Part shown: positions 32,472-43,155 of the stretch, one piece after another | Layout of the letters: each line of letters starts with the position of its first letter | Position numbering within the stretch: the first letter of the stretch is position 1 | Origin: Physcomitrium patens | Lineage: Eukaryota; Streptophyta; Bryopsida; Funariales; Funariaceae | Direction of reading: 5' to 3' | NCBI RefSeq assembly: GCF_000002425.4 | Contig: NC_037275.1 | Location: forward strand, 13,559,987 to 13,623,986 | DNA: 64,000 bases | The notes under the pieces: model-generated | The model's database searches: none | Seen by the model: the letters and a program-made list of their open reading frames with translations, nothing else | What the model was told of the DNA's origin: nothing | Made by a program: the position numbers and the translations under genes

Positions 32472-33235
32472 ATGGCTTCAAGTGAAGGTAAAGGATTGAG
32501 AGTTATTGAGAAGTTTAGAGGTGAGAATTTTTACCATTGGAAGGTAAAAATGGAGCTTTTGTTGGCGTCTTTAGATCTTTAAGATATTGTAGATCAAAGT
32601 GAAGAGGCTCTAAGCATAGATGCTTATATGAAAGAGAAGAAGAAATTCAAATGTCATGAAAAGAAGGTTTTTGGATTGATTGCAACCAATGTGGATGAAG
32701 CTAACTTCTCTCACATTATTTCTTGCAAAGAATTAGCGGAAGCATGAAAGATTCTTTGCAACATCTATGAGAGCAAGAACTTATCTAACATCATCTATAC
32801 AATGAAGAAGTTCTTCACTTGCAAGATGGAAGAAAGTGAAGACCTCATGGCTCATGTCAATAAGGTAAAGGTTCTTACAAACAAACTACCAATTGTTGAT
32901 AAGCCTTTAGAAGAAAGTGATATTGTCATGACCTTGTTGATGACTCTTCCTGAATCCTACAACTACCTTATAATGGCATTGGAATTCATTAAGCTAAAAG
33001 AGCTTATAATGGAATATGTCATAATAAGACTTTCTCATAAAGTAACCAAGAAGAAAGAAAATGAGCCTCAAAGTAAAGATTCAATACTCTAGTCACGTCA
33101 AGGCAAGGACAACTATTCAAATCAACAAGGTAATGTCAAATCTTGCTTCATTTGTCGCAAAGTAGGCCATTTTGCTAGAAATTGCTACAAAGATAAGAAG
33201 ATAGAGAAAGAGAATGCAAATAGTATGCAAGATGA
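32472..33235 (+). pseudogene. Copia gag
   Basis: Starts at the ATG at 32472 (MASSEGKGLRVIEKFRGENF, then WKVKMELLLASLDL). It runs through the copia capsid region (MKKFFTCKMEESEDLMAHVNK, then LPESYNYLIMAL) to a perfect CCHC zinc knuckle, CFICRKVGHFARNC, near 33143. Three or so stops replace Trp or Gln. The reading order and knuckle are intact otherwise. Confidence 0.85.
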
Positions 33236-33630
33236 GTTTGGAGGACAAGATTATATATTCAAGGCAACAAATGGGACCTCTATGGATGCCATGTCAAGAT
33301 GGATTGTGGATTCAGGTTGTTTTAAGTATATGACATCTTATAAGTATTCAGTTGACATTTATGATGCTATTTCAGCATTAAAGGTGGTGTTGACAGATAG
33401 TGGTACATGTGAAGGCATTGGAATTGCCTCTATTATGATAGAAGTGGTTGTGAATAGAAAAACCAATAGGATCAGATTCAAAAACGTCTTTCATGTGCCT
33501 AAGATGAAGCAAAACCTACTTTTGATGAGTAAACTTGTAATAGAAGGTTTTAAAGTTCAATTCGACATGAATGGATGTTTTGTAAAAATATTGAGTTGAA
33601 TTAAGGTCTTCAAAGGCTTTAAAGAGGGAA
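33236..33630 (+). pseudogene. Copia aspartic protease
   Basis: WIVDSGCFKYMTSYK near 33300 is the copia protease active site (D-S-G; the usual next residue, often Ala or Cys, is Cys). FKNVFHVPKMKQNLLLMSKL near 33480 is the conserved tail before the GAG-pre-integrase domain. The frame is open from 33225 to a stop at 33599. Confidence 0.85.
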
Positions 33631-34670
33631 ATTTGTACTATCTCATTTATAAGAAGGTGAATGGAGTGGAGGTAGCTCCATTTGTAGAGTTTACATCAAA
33701 CCAAGACAAGTTGAAAATATGGCATCATCGCCTTGGCTATTTGAATGTGAAGAGCATGAGAGAGCTCAAGTCTATGGTAAGTGGCTTAAATCTTTGCAAT
33801 ACGAGCCAAAATATAAAAGAACTTGTACGTAAAAAATGCATACAAGGCAAACAACAAAAGACCTCATTTCCAAGTAACTTAGCAACATATGCTACCACGT
33901 TGCTAGAGATTGTCCATTCTGATATATGTGGACTTATGAAGAACACAAATAATGGAAGATCAAAGTATTTTTTGACTTTTGTTAATGATTATTCAAGAAA
34001 GATTTGAATTTACATTCTTAAATCCAACAGTGAATGCTTTTAGAGGTTTAAGGAGTTTAAAGCACTTATTGAAAAATAAAATAAATGTAAGATCAAGATG
34101 CTACGTACGGACAATGGAAGTGAGTACATGTCTAAGTAATTTGATATTTATTTGAAGAATGAAAGAATTTCTAGACAAACTACAACTCCGTACACTTCAC
34201 AATAAAATAGTGTTGCTGAAAGGGCAAATCAAACTATTGTAGAGATGGCAAGGAGCATGCTTCATGCTCAACACCTTGGTTATGAGTTTTGGATGGAAAT
34301 TGTGGTGAATGCAGTGTATACAAGAAATTACTGTCCAACAAGTGCTCTTGTATCAATGACACCACAAGAAACTTGGAGTAGAAGACAACCTTGCATTTTC
34401 CATATGAGGACCTTTGGTTGCATTGCATATGCAAAAATACCAAATTATATGAAGTCCAAACTTGATGCAAAAGGTACAAAGTATGTGTTTCTTGGTTGTT
34501 GTGAAGGTACTAAGGCATATAGGCTAATATACTTAAAAAACAAGAAGGTCATCAAAAGTCATGATGTTGATTTTTTGGAGCACAAGAGTGCTTGTAAACA
34601 CTTGGAGATGTATTCAAGTGAGAGTAATGGTATGTTTGTGGACACATCTTTGAATTCAGCAAAGAAATAA
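33631..34670 (+). pseudogene. Copia integrase
   Basis: KIWHHRLGYLNVKSMRELK, then KKCIQGKQQKTSF, form the HHCC zinc domain. The core keeps the catalytic acids: HSDICG (first Asp), RTDNGSEY (second Asp) and AERANQTI (Glu). The C-terminal part has FGCIAYAKIPNYMKSKLD, then FLGCCEGTKAYRL. Stops at about 34004, 34040, 34077, 34137 and 34204 each correspond to a single C-to-T or G-to-A change of Trp or Gln. Confidence 0.9.
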
Positions 34671-35175
34671 GAAGATGAAGACAATAAAATTGATGACGAT
34701 GAAAAGACAAAGAAGGTTGAAAAGATGAAGGCTCCTATAATTGCTAGAAATAGTAATAAAAGAAATGAAGATGTTGAAGATTATGATGATGATGATGATG
34801 ATGAGTACCAACATTAAGTGAGAAATGACAAGGTTTAAGAGAGGAGGTTGAAAAAGAACATAAAAAGCAGCAACGTAAATCTTCTTCTATAAATGAAAGA
34901 AAATATCTTTTAAGAGAAAAAAGACAATGTGGTGAATGGTGGAAGGATCACATCTTTCCTCAAGTAGGTGAAGAACATGCAAATATTGTTCTTCTTGTTG
35001 ATCAGTTATCTTTGTAAGATGCATTAAAGTCCCAAGAAACAATTAAGTGAGAGAAGGCTATGGAAGAAGAGTATCAATCTATTATGGACAATGATACATG
35101 GAAATTGACACCCCTTTTAGCAAATCGATCTAGTATTGGTTGTAAGTAGGTGTTTAGAACTAAAAAAGATGCAAA
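34671..35175 (+). pseudogene. Copia linker and start of reverse transcriptase, then deletion
   Basis: After an Asp/Glu-rich linker (GAT repeat, 34782-34803) the text WKLTPLLANRSSIGCK-stop-VFRTKKD shows the very start of copia reverse transcriptase. It then jumps directly to MQNVPYKVTIGSIMYAM, which lies after the polymerase domain. The whole catalytic core with its YVDD is missing, from family knowledge roughly two hundred codons or more. Confidence 0.8.
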
Positions 35176-35840
35176 ATGTTCCATATAAGGTAACAATAGG
35201 CTCAATCATGTATGCAATGGTAGCCACAAGAGTAGACCTTGCATATGCAGTGAATGTTGCAAGCCAATACATGTCTAAGGCTAGACCATTGCATTTGACA
35301 ACGATAAAGAAGCTATTAAGGTACTTAAAAGGTACAAAAGACTTCAAATTATGCCTTGGTGGTAAGAACATTGATTTGTTAGGTTACTATGATGTGAATT
35401 GGACTGTAGATGCAAATGATAGAAGATCCACAATAAGATTTGTCTTCTTCATTGGAATAGGAGCTATTTCATGGAATTGCAAGAGACAACCTTCCATTGC
35501 AAGATCAACATTGAAGGTAGAGTACATGGCAGCAAGTCATTGTGCAATGGAGGTGTGTTAGATAAAGCAACTCTTAGAAGACATTAGACTAGGGCAATTA
35601 GAAGCAACTCTCATTATCTATGACAATTAAGGATGTCTTGCATTTGCCAAGAATCCAAAATAATATTCAAGGCCCAAGCACATTGATGTTCAACATCGTT
35701 TCATACGAGAGAGGATTGAAGATGGAATAATAGGTATGAAGTATTGTACTACAAATGACATGCTTGTTGATGTGCTTACAAAGGCATTAAAGGATAGATA
35801 TCATGAGTTGATACAGAGATTAGGATTGAAAGCCTTTTGA
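35176..35840 (+). pseudogene. Copia RNase H
   Basis: VTIGSIMYAMVATRVDLAYAV, then LLRYLKGTKDFKL and a core with GYYDVNWTVDANDRRST (catalytic Asp), ARSTLKVEYMAAS (Glu) and IYDN-stop-GCLAFAKNP. It ends KHIDVQHRFIRERIEDG and LTKALKDRYHELIQRLGL before TGA at 35838. Stops at Trp and Gln codons only. Confidence 0.85.
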
Positions 35841-35848
35841 ATGTTAAC

Positions 35849-35858
35849 AAAGTGGGAG
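35849..35858 (+). other. Copia polypurine tract
   Basis: AAAGTGGGAG abuts the 3' LTR start TGTTGAAG at 35859. This is the expected place and composition for the plus-strand primer. Confidence 0.8.
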
Positions 35859-36161
35859 TGTTGAAGATTAGCAAGTACTTGCTTAGTTACAACCACATAG
35901 AGATTAAGCATAATATGTTGCTAATAGTCAAAAGGTAGCAAAGAGTTAAAGGAAGTTACTATGGTAGCACCTAGGGTTTGGTTGGATGAAGTAAAAATGG
36001 ATGTAATATCAAAAAGATGGAAGTTGCCTCATTGGTTAGCAAACCACCACCTATAAGTAAAAGGTGTTGGAAGTAAGAATTATCTTACTCCATACTTTTG
36101 TTTATGTGCAAACCTTACTTATGCTAAGTGTTTGTAGCTTTTAGACTTCTTTTCTTCAATA
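35859..36161 (+). mobile_element. Ty1/copia 3' LTR (303 bp)
   Basis: TGTTGAAGATTAGCAAG to CTTCTTTTCTTCAATA, exactly as long as the 5' LTR. It is followed by the duplicated GTTTA at 36162. Confidence 0.9.
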
Positions 36162-37331
36162 GTTTAAAATATTTTTTTTTAATCTAAATGATGTTTAGCA
36201 ACATTCTTTTTCCCACAAAGTAAAAATACACTCCATTAGAACAACCTCTTCAAAAACATTCTTTACAAAGCTATTTCTGTCTTAGTAATATTTACTAAAG
36301 AATGTCAAAATCAAGTACAAAGTTAGTATTGATAATAATTTATCATATTTTTAAATGTTGTTTATTACAATTTGTGCAATTCAAATTGAACAACAAATTA
36401 CAAGATGCTTAGACACAAAAAATTGAACAAGAAAACAAATAATAAACAAACATACACAAGATTGTACATCTGAAAATGTGAACTCACCACATATCAGATA
36501 AAAATAAACCTAATTATAACAAAGCAAGTTGAACAAATGTTTAGAATAACACATAACATAAATGCAATAAGAAAAGAATGAAAACTCACATCTCAATAGG
36601 AACTAGAGATGGCATCGATATGGATAATAGTCTGAACTCTGGCTAGGAAATTTCAACTGCACTTGATGCTCGCTGGTGTCCAAAGAAAAAGTATGGACGT
36701 TAACACGCATGTACAAAAAGAAAGTAAGAAATTGCAAAAAGTGAAATAGGATAAAAAGTTAACAGACAAAGCCAGTCGTGGAAAGATAAGTGAATGCGAG
36801 GATATTGTAGAGCCCTGCGAAGCGAAAGACAGGTTCGTGAGATAAATGTTTTGTGGCTCTTTGAGAACCACGCTTCGACATCTTCGAACTGCGCTGCGTC
36901 TTTTGCCCACAAACCCAAATGTGCGAACCCGTCCAGGATCTACAGCGAAAAAGAACAAACACGAAATACTGGAACACTGGGTCAAAAGCACGACCGAATC
37001 CTGCCACATTTCCACTCCTCGATGTTTTACCTTGCATTGCTTCATGCACCCATGTGCACTGATACTTCAAGTTGCCTTTCACTACTGCCTGCTGGTTTAC
37101 AGGCAAAATTTTCTAATCTCCCTCCTTCACATTATCGTGTGAAGCTGAGTTGGTGTAACGAAAGCCTTGTAGAGGAAAGCGTTTGGTGTGAACGGGTACT
37201 GTGCAAACCTGTTCTTCGTCTGTTTTGAATCAGAAACGGCACACGTTTGGTCATTGTACTAGAAAATTGTTCTTAGATTTTCTGACTGCAAACAGTACGA
37301 TCATTTTCAACATACTACGTTAAGCGTTCCA
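36162..37331. other. Intergenic: duplication tail, then GC-neutral stretch without a clear gene
   Basis: 36162-36240 (AATCTAAATGATGTTTAGCAACATTC) aligns with 41171-41215 and closes the first arm of the duplication. From about 36600 the composition is closer to that of genes and several frames are open on both strands (for example 36794-37228), but no domain or codon bias singles one out. An exon of a spliced gene here is possible. Confidence 0.4.
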
Positions 37332-37652
37332 GTGAAATGCATACATCCTTCTGCGGGTGCAATCGCTACATGCTGCATTGTGTGGTTGTTGGTGTTAGCA
37401 ACATTCATCTTGGTGACGCTGTCTACTGGTCACAAATCCCAGCCGACTCGTTCTGTCTCTCACACAGAATATGCAAAGAAGAACACCGCGACAATTTCCA
37501 CAATTCCTGATTTGGATCAGAGAATATTGCCACAAGAAGCTTGTGTTTTGAAGACAGACGCTTACATTGTGCGGTTACGAGGTCTAGATCTTGCTAACTG
37601 CGTCCAGTACTTTGAGGCTGGTCGCTGGTCAACGATTAAAGGGCAATGTTAA
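37332..37652 (+). other. Possible exon: 106-codon frame with one membrane segment, no ATG
   Basis: The frame is open from 37263 to a TAA at 37650-37652. It encodes a hydrophobic run (IATCCIVWLLVLATFILVTL) followed by a polar, Cys-containing tail ending CVQYFEAGRWSTIKGQC. No ATG occurs in this frame, so it cannot be a complete plant gene. TTCCAG at 37326-37331 could be a splice acceptor. It is either a 3' exon of a small type II membrane protein or a chance frame. Confidence 0.3.
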
Positions 37653-37972
37653 CAGAGAGATCATTGAGGCTGGGAAACGCTCCATTGCAGTGAAATTAGT
37701 ATTAGTGAAAGTAACAATTGTATTTTAGTATTAGCCAAGGCCTAATTAACCCTATCCCCACCCAGCTATGTAATGGTTACTCCCTATTTGAATTATTTCC
37801 ATTTAAGTCAGAAAAAACAATAAAAAAATAATAATAATATAAAAGACGAACAAAAAGAAGCTAATTGGCTAGCTAAATTCGCTATGCTAGGTCTCCTACT
37901 CGAAAATCCAATCATCCTAACAAAGCGTCTCAATGTCCACCCAGCAGCCATGCAATTCTCCATAAGATGGAG
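37653..37972. other. Intergenic; second duplication arm starts near 37865
   Basis: No gene seen. An (AATA)n-like stretch lies near 37822-37840. From about 37865 (GCTAAATTCGCTATGC) the sequence aligns to 28019 onward, downstream of copy 1. Confidence 0.5.
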
Positions 37973-39772
37973 TTAAAGAGGCGGGAGTGCCTCGAATCGG
38001 AACAGTACCGTATCGACGTTGTGGCCAGTGTTCGGCGAGGTCCATCCGAACTTACGTACTCGCCGACCCACTCTCCACCCTCGCGGAACTCCGAATCCTT
38101 CCACCAGCTGTAAGTGGTTCCTGACCCGCATGTAAGGCAATCCGGCTTTGACCAGAAACTCATTGTACGAGTCCGGAATCTCGTCCACGGAGATGGTCAC
38201 CGACTTTTGCGCCAGTTGGAACATTCTCACTAGCACTGCACACATTTCCACCTCGTCAAGGTACTGGAGGGTCGAGACACACACGACGTGGTCGAACGAT
38301 GTGGTGGTGTCCATTATCACGTCCTGAAGGGGACCAATCTTCACTTCCTTGTATGTCTCCGGGATTGGATTCTTCTGAACCATTTGCTCGGATACGTCAT
38401 TGCCCACGATCGTGCTCAGTTCTGAGCCGTCTTTGCGTTTCCTTTGATGCTCGTGGAGCAAGCGACCGAACTTTCCCGTGCCGCTGCCCAATTCAAACAC
38501 CGTGCCGGAATAATCGTAGTCGGCGATTAGAAATTCGTAGTTCGAGGCCATCGTTCCCAAATAACTTTCGTAGCTCGCCGAGAAGGCGTCGAATTCCTTG
38601 GCCACAGGGGCAACCTTGATCTTGTGCTTTCCCAGCTGCTGCAGTCTGCTGTTGACAATCACGTTCACAAGCGCGCGATGACCGCCGGGAAACGTCTCGC
38701 GGATCACGATGTCCTCCCACTCGTGCTCCCAGCGGTAGAACACCGCCGGCCCCGGGTTGACCTCCAGGATGAAGGGCTTACCGTCTGACGCTCGAACCCT
38801 AATATCCACATTGCCCCAGCTGTTTCCTGCCATTTGGTTGACGTGCCAGGCTCTCTCCGCCAGATTGCGCAACATGTCGAAGAGCGCTGGGTCTTTGCAA
38901 CGCACCAGGAGCTCCTCACGCATCTCCGGGTGGCATTTGATGTCGAAAGTCATGAAATCAGCGCCGGCGTTGATTGCGGGGCATCGGTAGGTAGTCGGGT
39001 TTAGCGCCACGGGCGTGTTGCCCATCTCGATGAGAATGACGGAGTAATCGCGCCCAGGTATGTACTCTTGGACGACAATGTCGATATCACTCCCGTCGAA
39101 ATGAGCAACTCCGTTGCCATAAGCACTACCGTTAACGTGATCACTTCCATCGACATGGGCGATTCTATTGCCGTTGACGCTCCCGTTATCGTGATCACTT
39201 CCGTTGACATGGGCACTCCCGTTTCCATCAGCGCTCCTATTGCAATGATTGGCGATGGTTGCGGCGGCTTCCTTTCGACCGGGAGCAAGATACTCATTGA
39301 TGCGGGCCAGCTGCTGATCAAGTTCGCTTTGGTTCTTGCACACGGACCTTTCGTCGATAAACATTGACGCGCACATCTTCGCCGGTTTCACAAACACCGG
39401 GAACTTCATGTCAGCACCCCTTGCCGGCACTGGCAATCCAGATTTCTTGGCCGCGTTGTAGAAGTCGAGCTTCGATCGTCTCAAGACCTTGCTCTGATAA
39501 CCCACAATTGGAACTCCCAAAGACTCCAAGTATTCAGTAGCCTCTATACCCGCGACGGTATCCTCGAGTTGGCCCCACATGAAGTTGAGGAACATGTCGA
39601 AGCCCTCGGCGACGGCAGCATCGATCTGGGCGTTGGCAGTGGCTTTGTTGATGTAACGGTGATGGAATTCGTGTTGGGAGGTGAACATGGCGGGGTCTGG
39701 AAAGCTGGGGTCATTGATGGCAAGGGCTTGGGTGGAGTCTGCGTAGGGAGCCTGGAGAACACAGATCTTCAT
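37973..39772 (-). CDS. ATP-grasp ligase / SAM-methyltransferase fusion protein, copy 2
   Basis: A 599-codon paralogue of the gene at 28122-29921, same strand, same length, about 95% identical by eye. Residues 1-214 are identical; about 27 replacements lie after that. Copy 2 has the more usual ATP-grasp EVNPGP (Pro340), where copy 1 has EVNAGP, so copy 2 may be closer to the ancestral active site. SAM motif I is FELGSGTGKF, as in copy 1. The densest cluster of changes (residues 536-552: YNEFLVKAGLPYMRVRN against HNEAWVKAGFPFLQVKN) is in the methyltransferase C-terminal region, which often shapes the substrate pocket. The frame has no stop or intron, which argues both copies are under selection or very recent. 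Substrate unknown. Confidence 0.85.
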   Translation of the reverse strand: MKICVLQAPYADSTQALAINDPSFPDPAMFTSQHEFHHRYINKATANAQIDAAVAEGFDMFLNFMWGQLEDTVAGIEATEYLESLGVPIVGYQSKVLRRSKLDFYNAAKKSGLPVPARGADMKFPVFVKPAKMCASMFIDERSVCKNQSELDQQLARINEYLAPGRKEAAATIANHCNRSADGNGSAHVNGSDHDNGSVNGNRIAHVDGSDHVNGSAYGNGVAHFDGSDIDIVVQEYIPGRDYSVILIEMGNTPVALNPTTYRCPAINAGADFMTFDIKCHPEMREELLVRCKDPALFDMLRNLAERAWHVNQMAGNSWGNVDIRVRASDGKPFILEVNPGPAVFYRWEHEWEDIVIRETFPGGHRALVNVIVNSRLQQLGKHKIKVAPVAKEFDAFSASYESYLGTMASNYEFLIADYDYSGTVFELGSGTGKFGRLLHEHQRKRKDGSELSTIVGNDVSEQMVQKNPIPETYKEVKIGPLQDVIMDTTTSFDHVVCVSTLQYLDEVEMCAVLVRMFQLAQKSVTISVDEIPDSYNEFLVKAGLPYMRVRNHLQLVEGFGVPRGWRVGRRVRKFGWTSPNTGHNVDTVLFRFEALPPL

Positions 39773-41046
39773 GGTGAATGGTTTGGTACTAATTCCGCAG
39801 CTTGATCAGAAATCGCTGAGGAGGAATACGCCCGTACGAAAGAAGCTGTGCTTGTTCTCGAAACCGGCAGATGGCCAGGAAAGTCAACAGAATGTCATGC
39901 CTGCACATGCATATTACAGTCACATACAAGAGTATAAAAACTCTCGAACGAACGAAATTTGTTTTTCCATGTAGCAGCAGTCTGGCTAGTACCGTGGGCA
40001 GAAGAAAACATGAAAAGCACGATGATAACTATTCACATGTGATGGGATTTGGCCATGGAACTAGACCAGCGTCAGAAGCTCTTACCTCAAACACCTGAAG
40101 TTAGTGCACCAAGAATAAAGTGTACAGAATGTCCAGGTCTGTCTTATTTATCTCTCCCTTACTCACGTGAACCTTGTGGAGGCCAGTCACAAGGTTTCTC
40201 TGAATGGCTTTTTGGAAGGCACTGAGACCCTAACCTGGAAAGGTGCGCCAAGTTGTCATAGTCCCCCCCGAAAGGGCTGTTTTTAACAGAAGCAGCGATC
40301 ATCGTAAAGTTGCTATTTTCGATATTTTCCAGTTGGCTGATTGAGTGGAGTGATCTACAACGGAGAGAGAAACGGATCTGGGTTAAAACTTCGGATCTAT
40401 TGCGACACTTTTCCAAACGGAGAAGATTGTCCATTCAGGAAAGTCTCGTAAAAGTACATATTGATGGGGTGAATTAGGGAATGATAACTTCTGCACCAAT
40501 CATTATTGAACTAGGTTGAACTCTTTATCAATTTCTTTCAACAAAAACGGACAAATCTTGAAGGGTATATATTATTATATTCTTATATCTTATCAAGACA
40601 GAGTAGATCAAGTTACTCTCTATCACTATCAATAACAAATGACCTTATTCTCTAGATAAATCTAGTACAAGTGTTACGTCTCCTATTCCATAATAGTACA
40701 TAATATTGTCATATAGGAAGGACTTAACTTGAAACTTTAATTTAAAATAATAAGTTTGTGCAAAGTAAAAAAATCAGAAATTAGAAACAAAAGTTGAATA
40801 GATTGGAATATGTTGTAAGAACTAAATTTTTATTAATGATGTATCAAAAGATTTAGAAGCAATAAAATAAGAATGATTGAAAAAATGAATTGATGAAAAT
40901 GAAGATGAATTTATTGCTGCCCTTGTAAAATAAAAATAGAATAAAGATCCACAATATCTTGAAATATATAAATATATTTATGTACATATACATACATAAG
41001 TCTTATAAAATATGTATTAATTTATTAGAATAAAAAATGATTGAAA

Positions 41047-41082
<36 letters not shown>

Positions 41083-41215
41083 AATTTTATTAACGTTAAT
41101 TATTTTTATTGGTTCATAATGTTTATTACTCAAGATTTATTATTTTTTTTTCAAGTAATTTTTTATATATTTTTTTTAATCTAAATGTTGTTTAGTAACA
41201 TTTTTTTTTCAACCA
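39773..41215. repeat. 5' flank of copy 2 and second arm of the segmental duplication
   Basis: 39773-40025 nearly equals the copy 1 flank. 40131-40178 has one 49-bp unit with a G-box (CACGTG, 40164-40169). 40274-41215 aligns with 30703-31605 plus 36162-36240, and so spans the copia insertion point without the insert (near 41150-41175). About 270 bp of copy 1 (30240-30510) have no clear equivalent. A TA microsatellite lies at 41051-41080. No gene seen. Confidence 0.7.
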
Positions 41216-41239
41216 AGGACAAACACATTTTCATAGATA

Positions 41240-42385
41240 AATATATTTAATTTAATATTTTTATTTTTGATTAAATTGAAGTAGATAAAAGTAGATTTAT
41301 TTCATATACCTTTTAGGCAAGCTTCTTAGAAGCTTTATAAACATTGCTTTAACTTTACATGTATTTGTAATTGATTGATAGGTTAGAAACTTGGTCATTA
41401 AATTAACCATGTGTTGATAGCTTAGAAAACAAGCTAATTTATGTTGCTAAATTCAAACCTTGCTTGTAATAAGGACTAGAATGACAAAGCTCTTATCAAT
41501 CAATTTTGATATTCATGAAGGATAATGTCAACGATTTGCTATTGACAATGTCTAAGGCAAAATCTTTGAAATAATTAACCACTTTAGCTATTATATATGA
41601 CAATCGATTATTTGAAAGATGTCAAGAATAAAGATTTTGTTAGAAAAGAACAAGTTAAATAATGACTACACTTCTAAAGTTTTCAAAAACTTATTTATCA
41701 AGGCTAAGCCAATGCAAATCGATATAATACGTTTTAAATCTCCTATAGAATTGAAAAAGACTTAACAATATGATAAAGACTTATATTATGGAGAAGCTAA
41801 ATACACTACTTAATAGTGTCTAAAGAAACAACTCAACTACGAAATGAAAAGCATGGTTGCTAAAAAAGACAATGTGTCGAGAAACAAGTTTTTTCAGCTA
41901 CAATAAAAACCGTGTGACTAGAATCTTGCTTAACTTCTAATAAAGGTCATATTCTCTCCTCAATCTCCTCACCTTGTTTTACAATAAAAGTTTATTTAGG
42001 ATAAAAAAATCACAAAATCATAGCTTTGTTAGATTTAAGAGCCTTAACTTATTTTATATACAAAAATTTTGTCAAAAAATAAGAAATATTATTAGTCAAG
42101 AAAATTAAATCCGTATATGTAGAGGTCACAAATGGTCATTTTTTTATCTTTTAGAGATGTTACACATGAGACAATTCCTTTACATGTAGTAATTAAAGAT
42201 TATAAAAGTATAATAATATTAAATATAATAATATTTTTCTTTAATTTGGTTATTTTAGTATTATCTTAATTAAAAAAGTATAATCCTCAAATAGATTATA
42301 TTTTTCATAACTTTATTTTTTTGGATAATTTAATCTAAAATTCCATTAGTCAAATAAAAATACATAAGTATAATACACTCAAATC
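41240..42385 (+). pseudogene. Chromovirus remnant: LTR piece, gag and protease fragments
   Basis: 41250-41450 is family-1 LTR text (AAGCTTCTTAGAAGC, then CTTGGTCATTAAATTA). It jumps to gag text like that of 12800-13290 and protease-like text near 42020-42150 (KIKSVYVEVTNGHFF). It is cut at 42386 by the next LTR. Heavily stopped. Confidence 0.55.
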
Positions 42386-42949
42386 TATCACGGATGTACA
42401 AATTTACCCTGATAATTATTTAGATAATAAAAATAAGTCAATGTAAGTAAAAGTAGATAAATAGGATAATTTCTTGTGGAAAGCTTCCTAGAAGCTTCAT
42501 AGACACTGCTTTGTATTTATATATGTCTATCAGTAATTGATAGGTTGAAACTTGGTGAATAATGATGCGACATGTCGACATTTTGACTACTTGTATATTT
42601 TGACTACTTGTATATAGTACAAGTTGGATATATGGGGCACACCTAAGAAACTTGTCTTATAAATTAGACATGTATCTTGCAAGTTGGACACATATTAGAG
42701 GTCCTATAGTATGTTGTCACGTAGTTCTTACTTAAGTAGTATATATAGAGGCAAGAGTAAGGCCTTCTTTACTCTTGTCGGCTCTTTTCTTATTTTTAGT
42801 CTAGTTTCAAGAGTCTTATGTTTTCTAGTCTTTGACAATAGCCATTCTAGTTCTTCCTTGAATATACATACTTTCTTCTATTTTGTCATTTTTCTTTTGA
42901 CACAAATTCCACGAGTTTATGCATCTTTTTCTAGTTTGTGTCCTTGACA
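42386..42949 (+). mobile_element. Family-1 chromovirus 5' LTR (564 bp)
   Basis: Starts TATCACGGATG (decayed TGTCACGGA) and ends TCCTTGACA. TATATATA at 42740-42747; predicted transcript start 42771 (ACTCTTGTCGG), again 31 nt downstream. The GCAAGAGTAAGGCCTTCTTTACTCTTG palindrome spans the start. Confidence 0.75.
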
Positions 42950-42951
42950 GA

Positions 42952-42962
42952 TTGATAAGAGT
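42952..42962 (+). other. Putative self-priming site of the plus-strand copy
   Basis: TTGATAAGAGT lies two bases after the LTR. It pairs with the predicted transcript start at 8 of 11 positions; the three mismatches are all of the C/T or G/A kind produced by deamination elsewhere in this element. Confidence 0.5.
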
Positions 42963-43155
42963 ATACATACAATATCAAAGCTTTGTCCTTTCTTGATTAA
43001 GAGTGGTTTACTGCTTTGTCTTAATAAGACATAAGCATATTAGAAGTTACGGATTACCTTCTTTTAAATTGATATTACTTCTAAAAATTCCTTTTCTTAA
43101 TTCTTAAATATTGTATTCTGTGAAAATAGACACCTTTCTTTGTATTATGCTAGTA

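Noticed and set aside
36794..37228. 144-codon frame and overlapping minus-strand frames 36653-37106
   Set aside because: Several frames are open at once in a composition-neutral stretch; none has a motif or preferred codon use.
42964..42980. ACAATATCAAAGC and similar AATATCAGAG motifs 15-20 nt inside family-1 LTRs, read as tRNA-Met primer sites
   Set aside because: They lie too far from the LTR end and lack the TGG start in all copies. The self-complementary 11-mer two bases from the LTR fits better.
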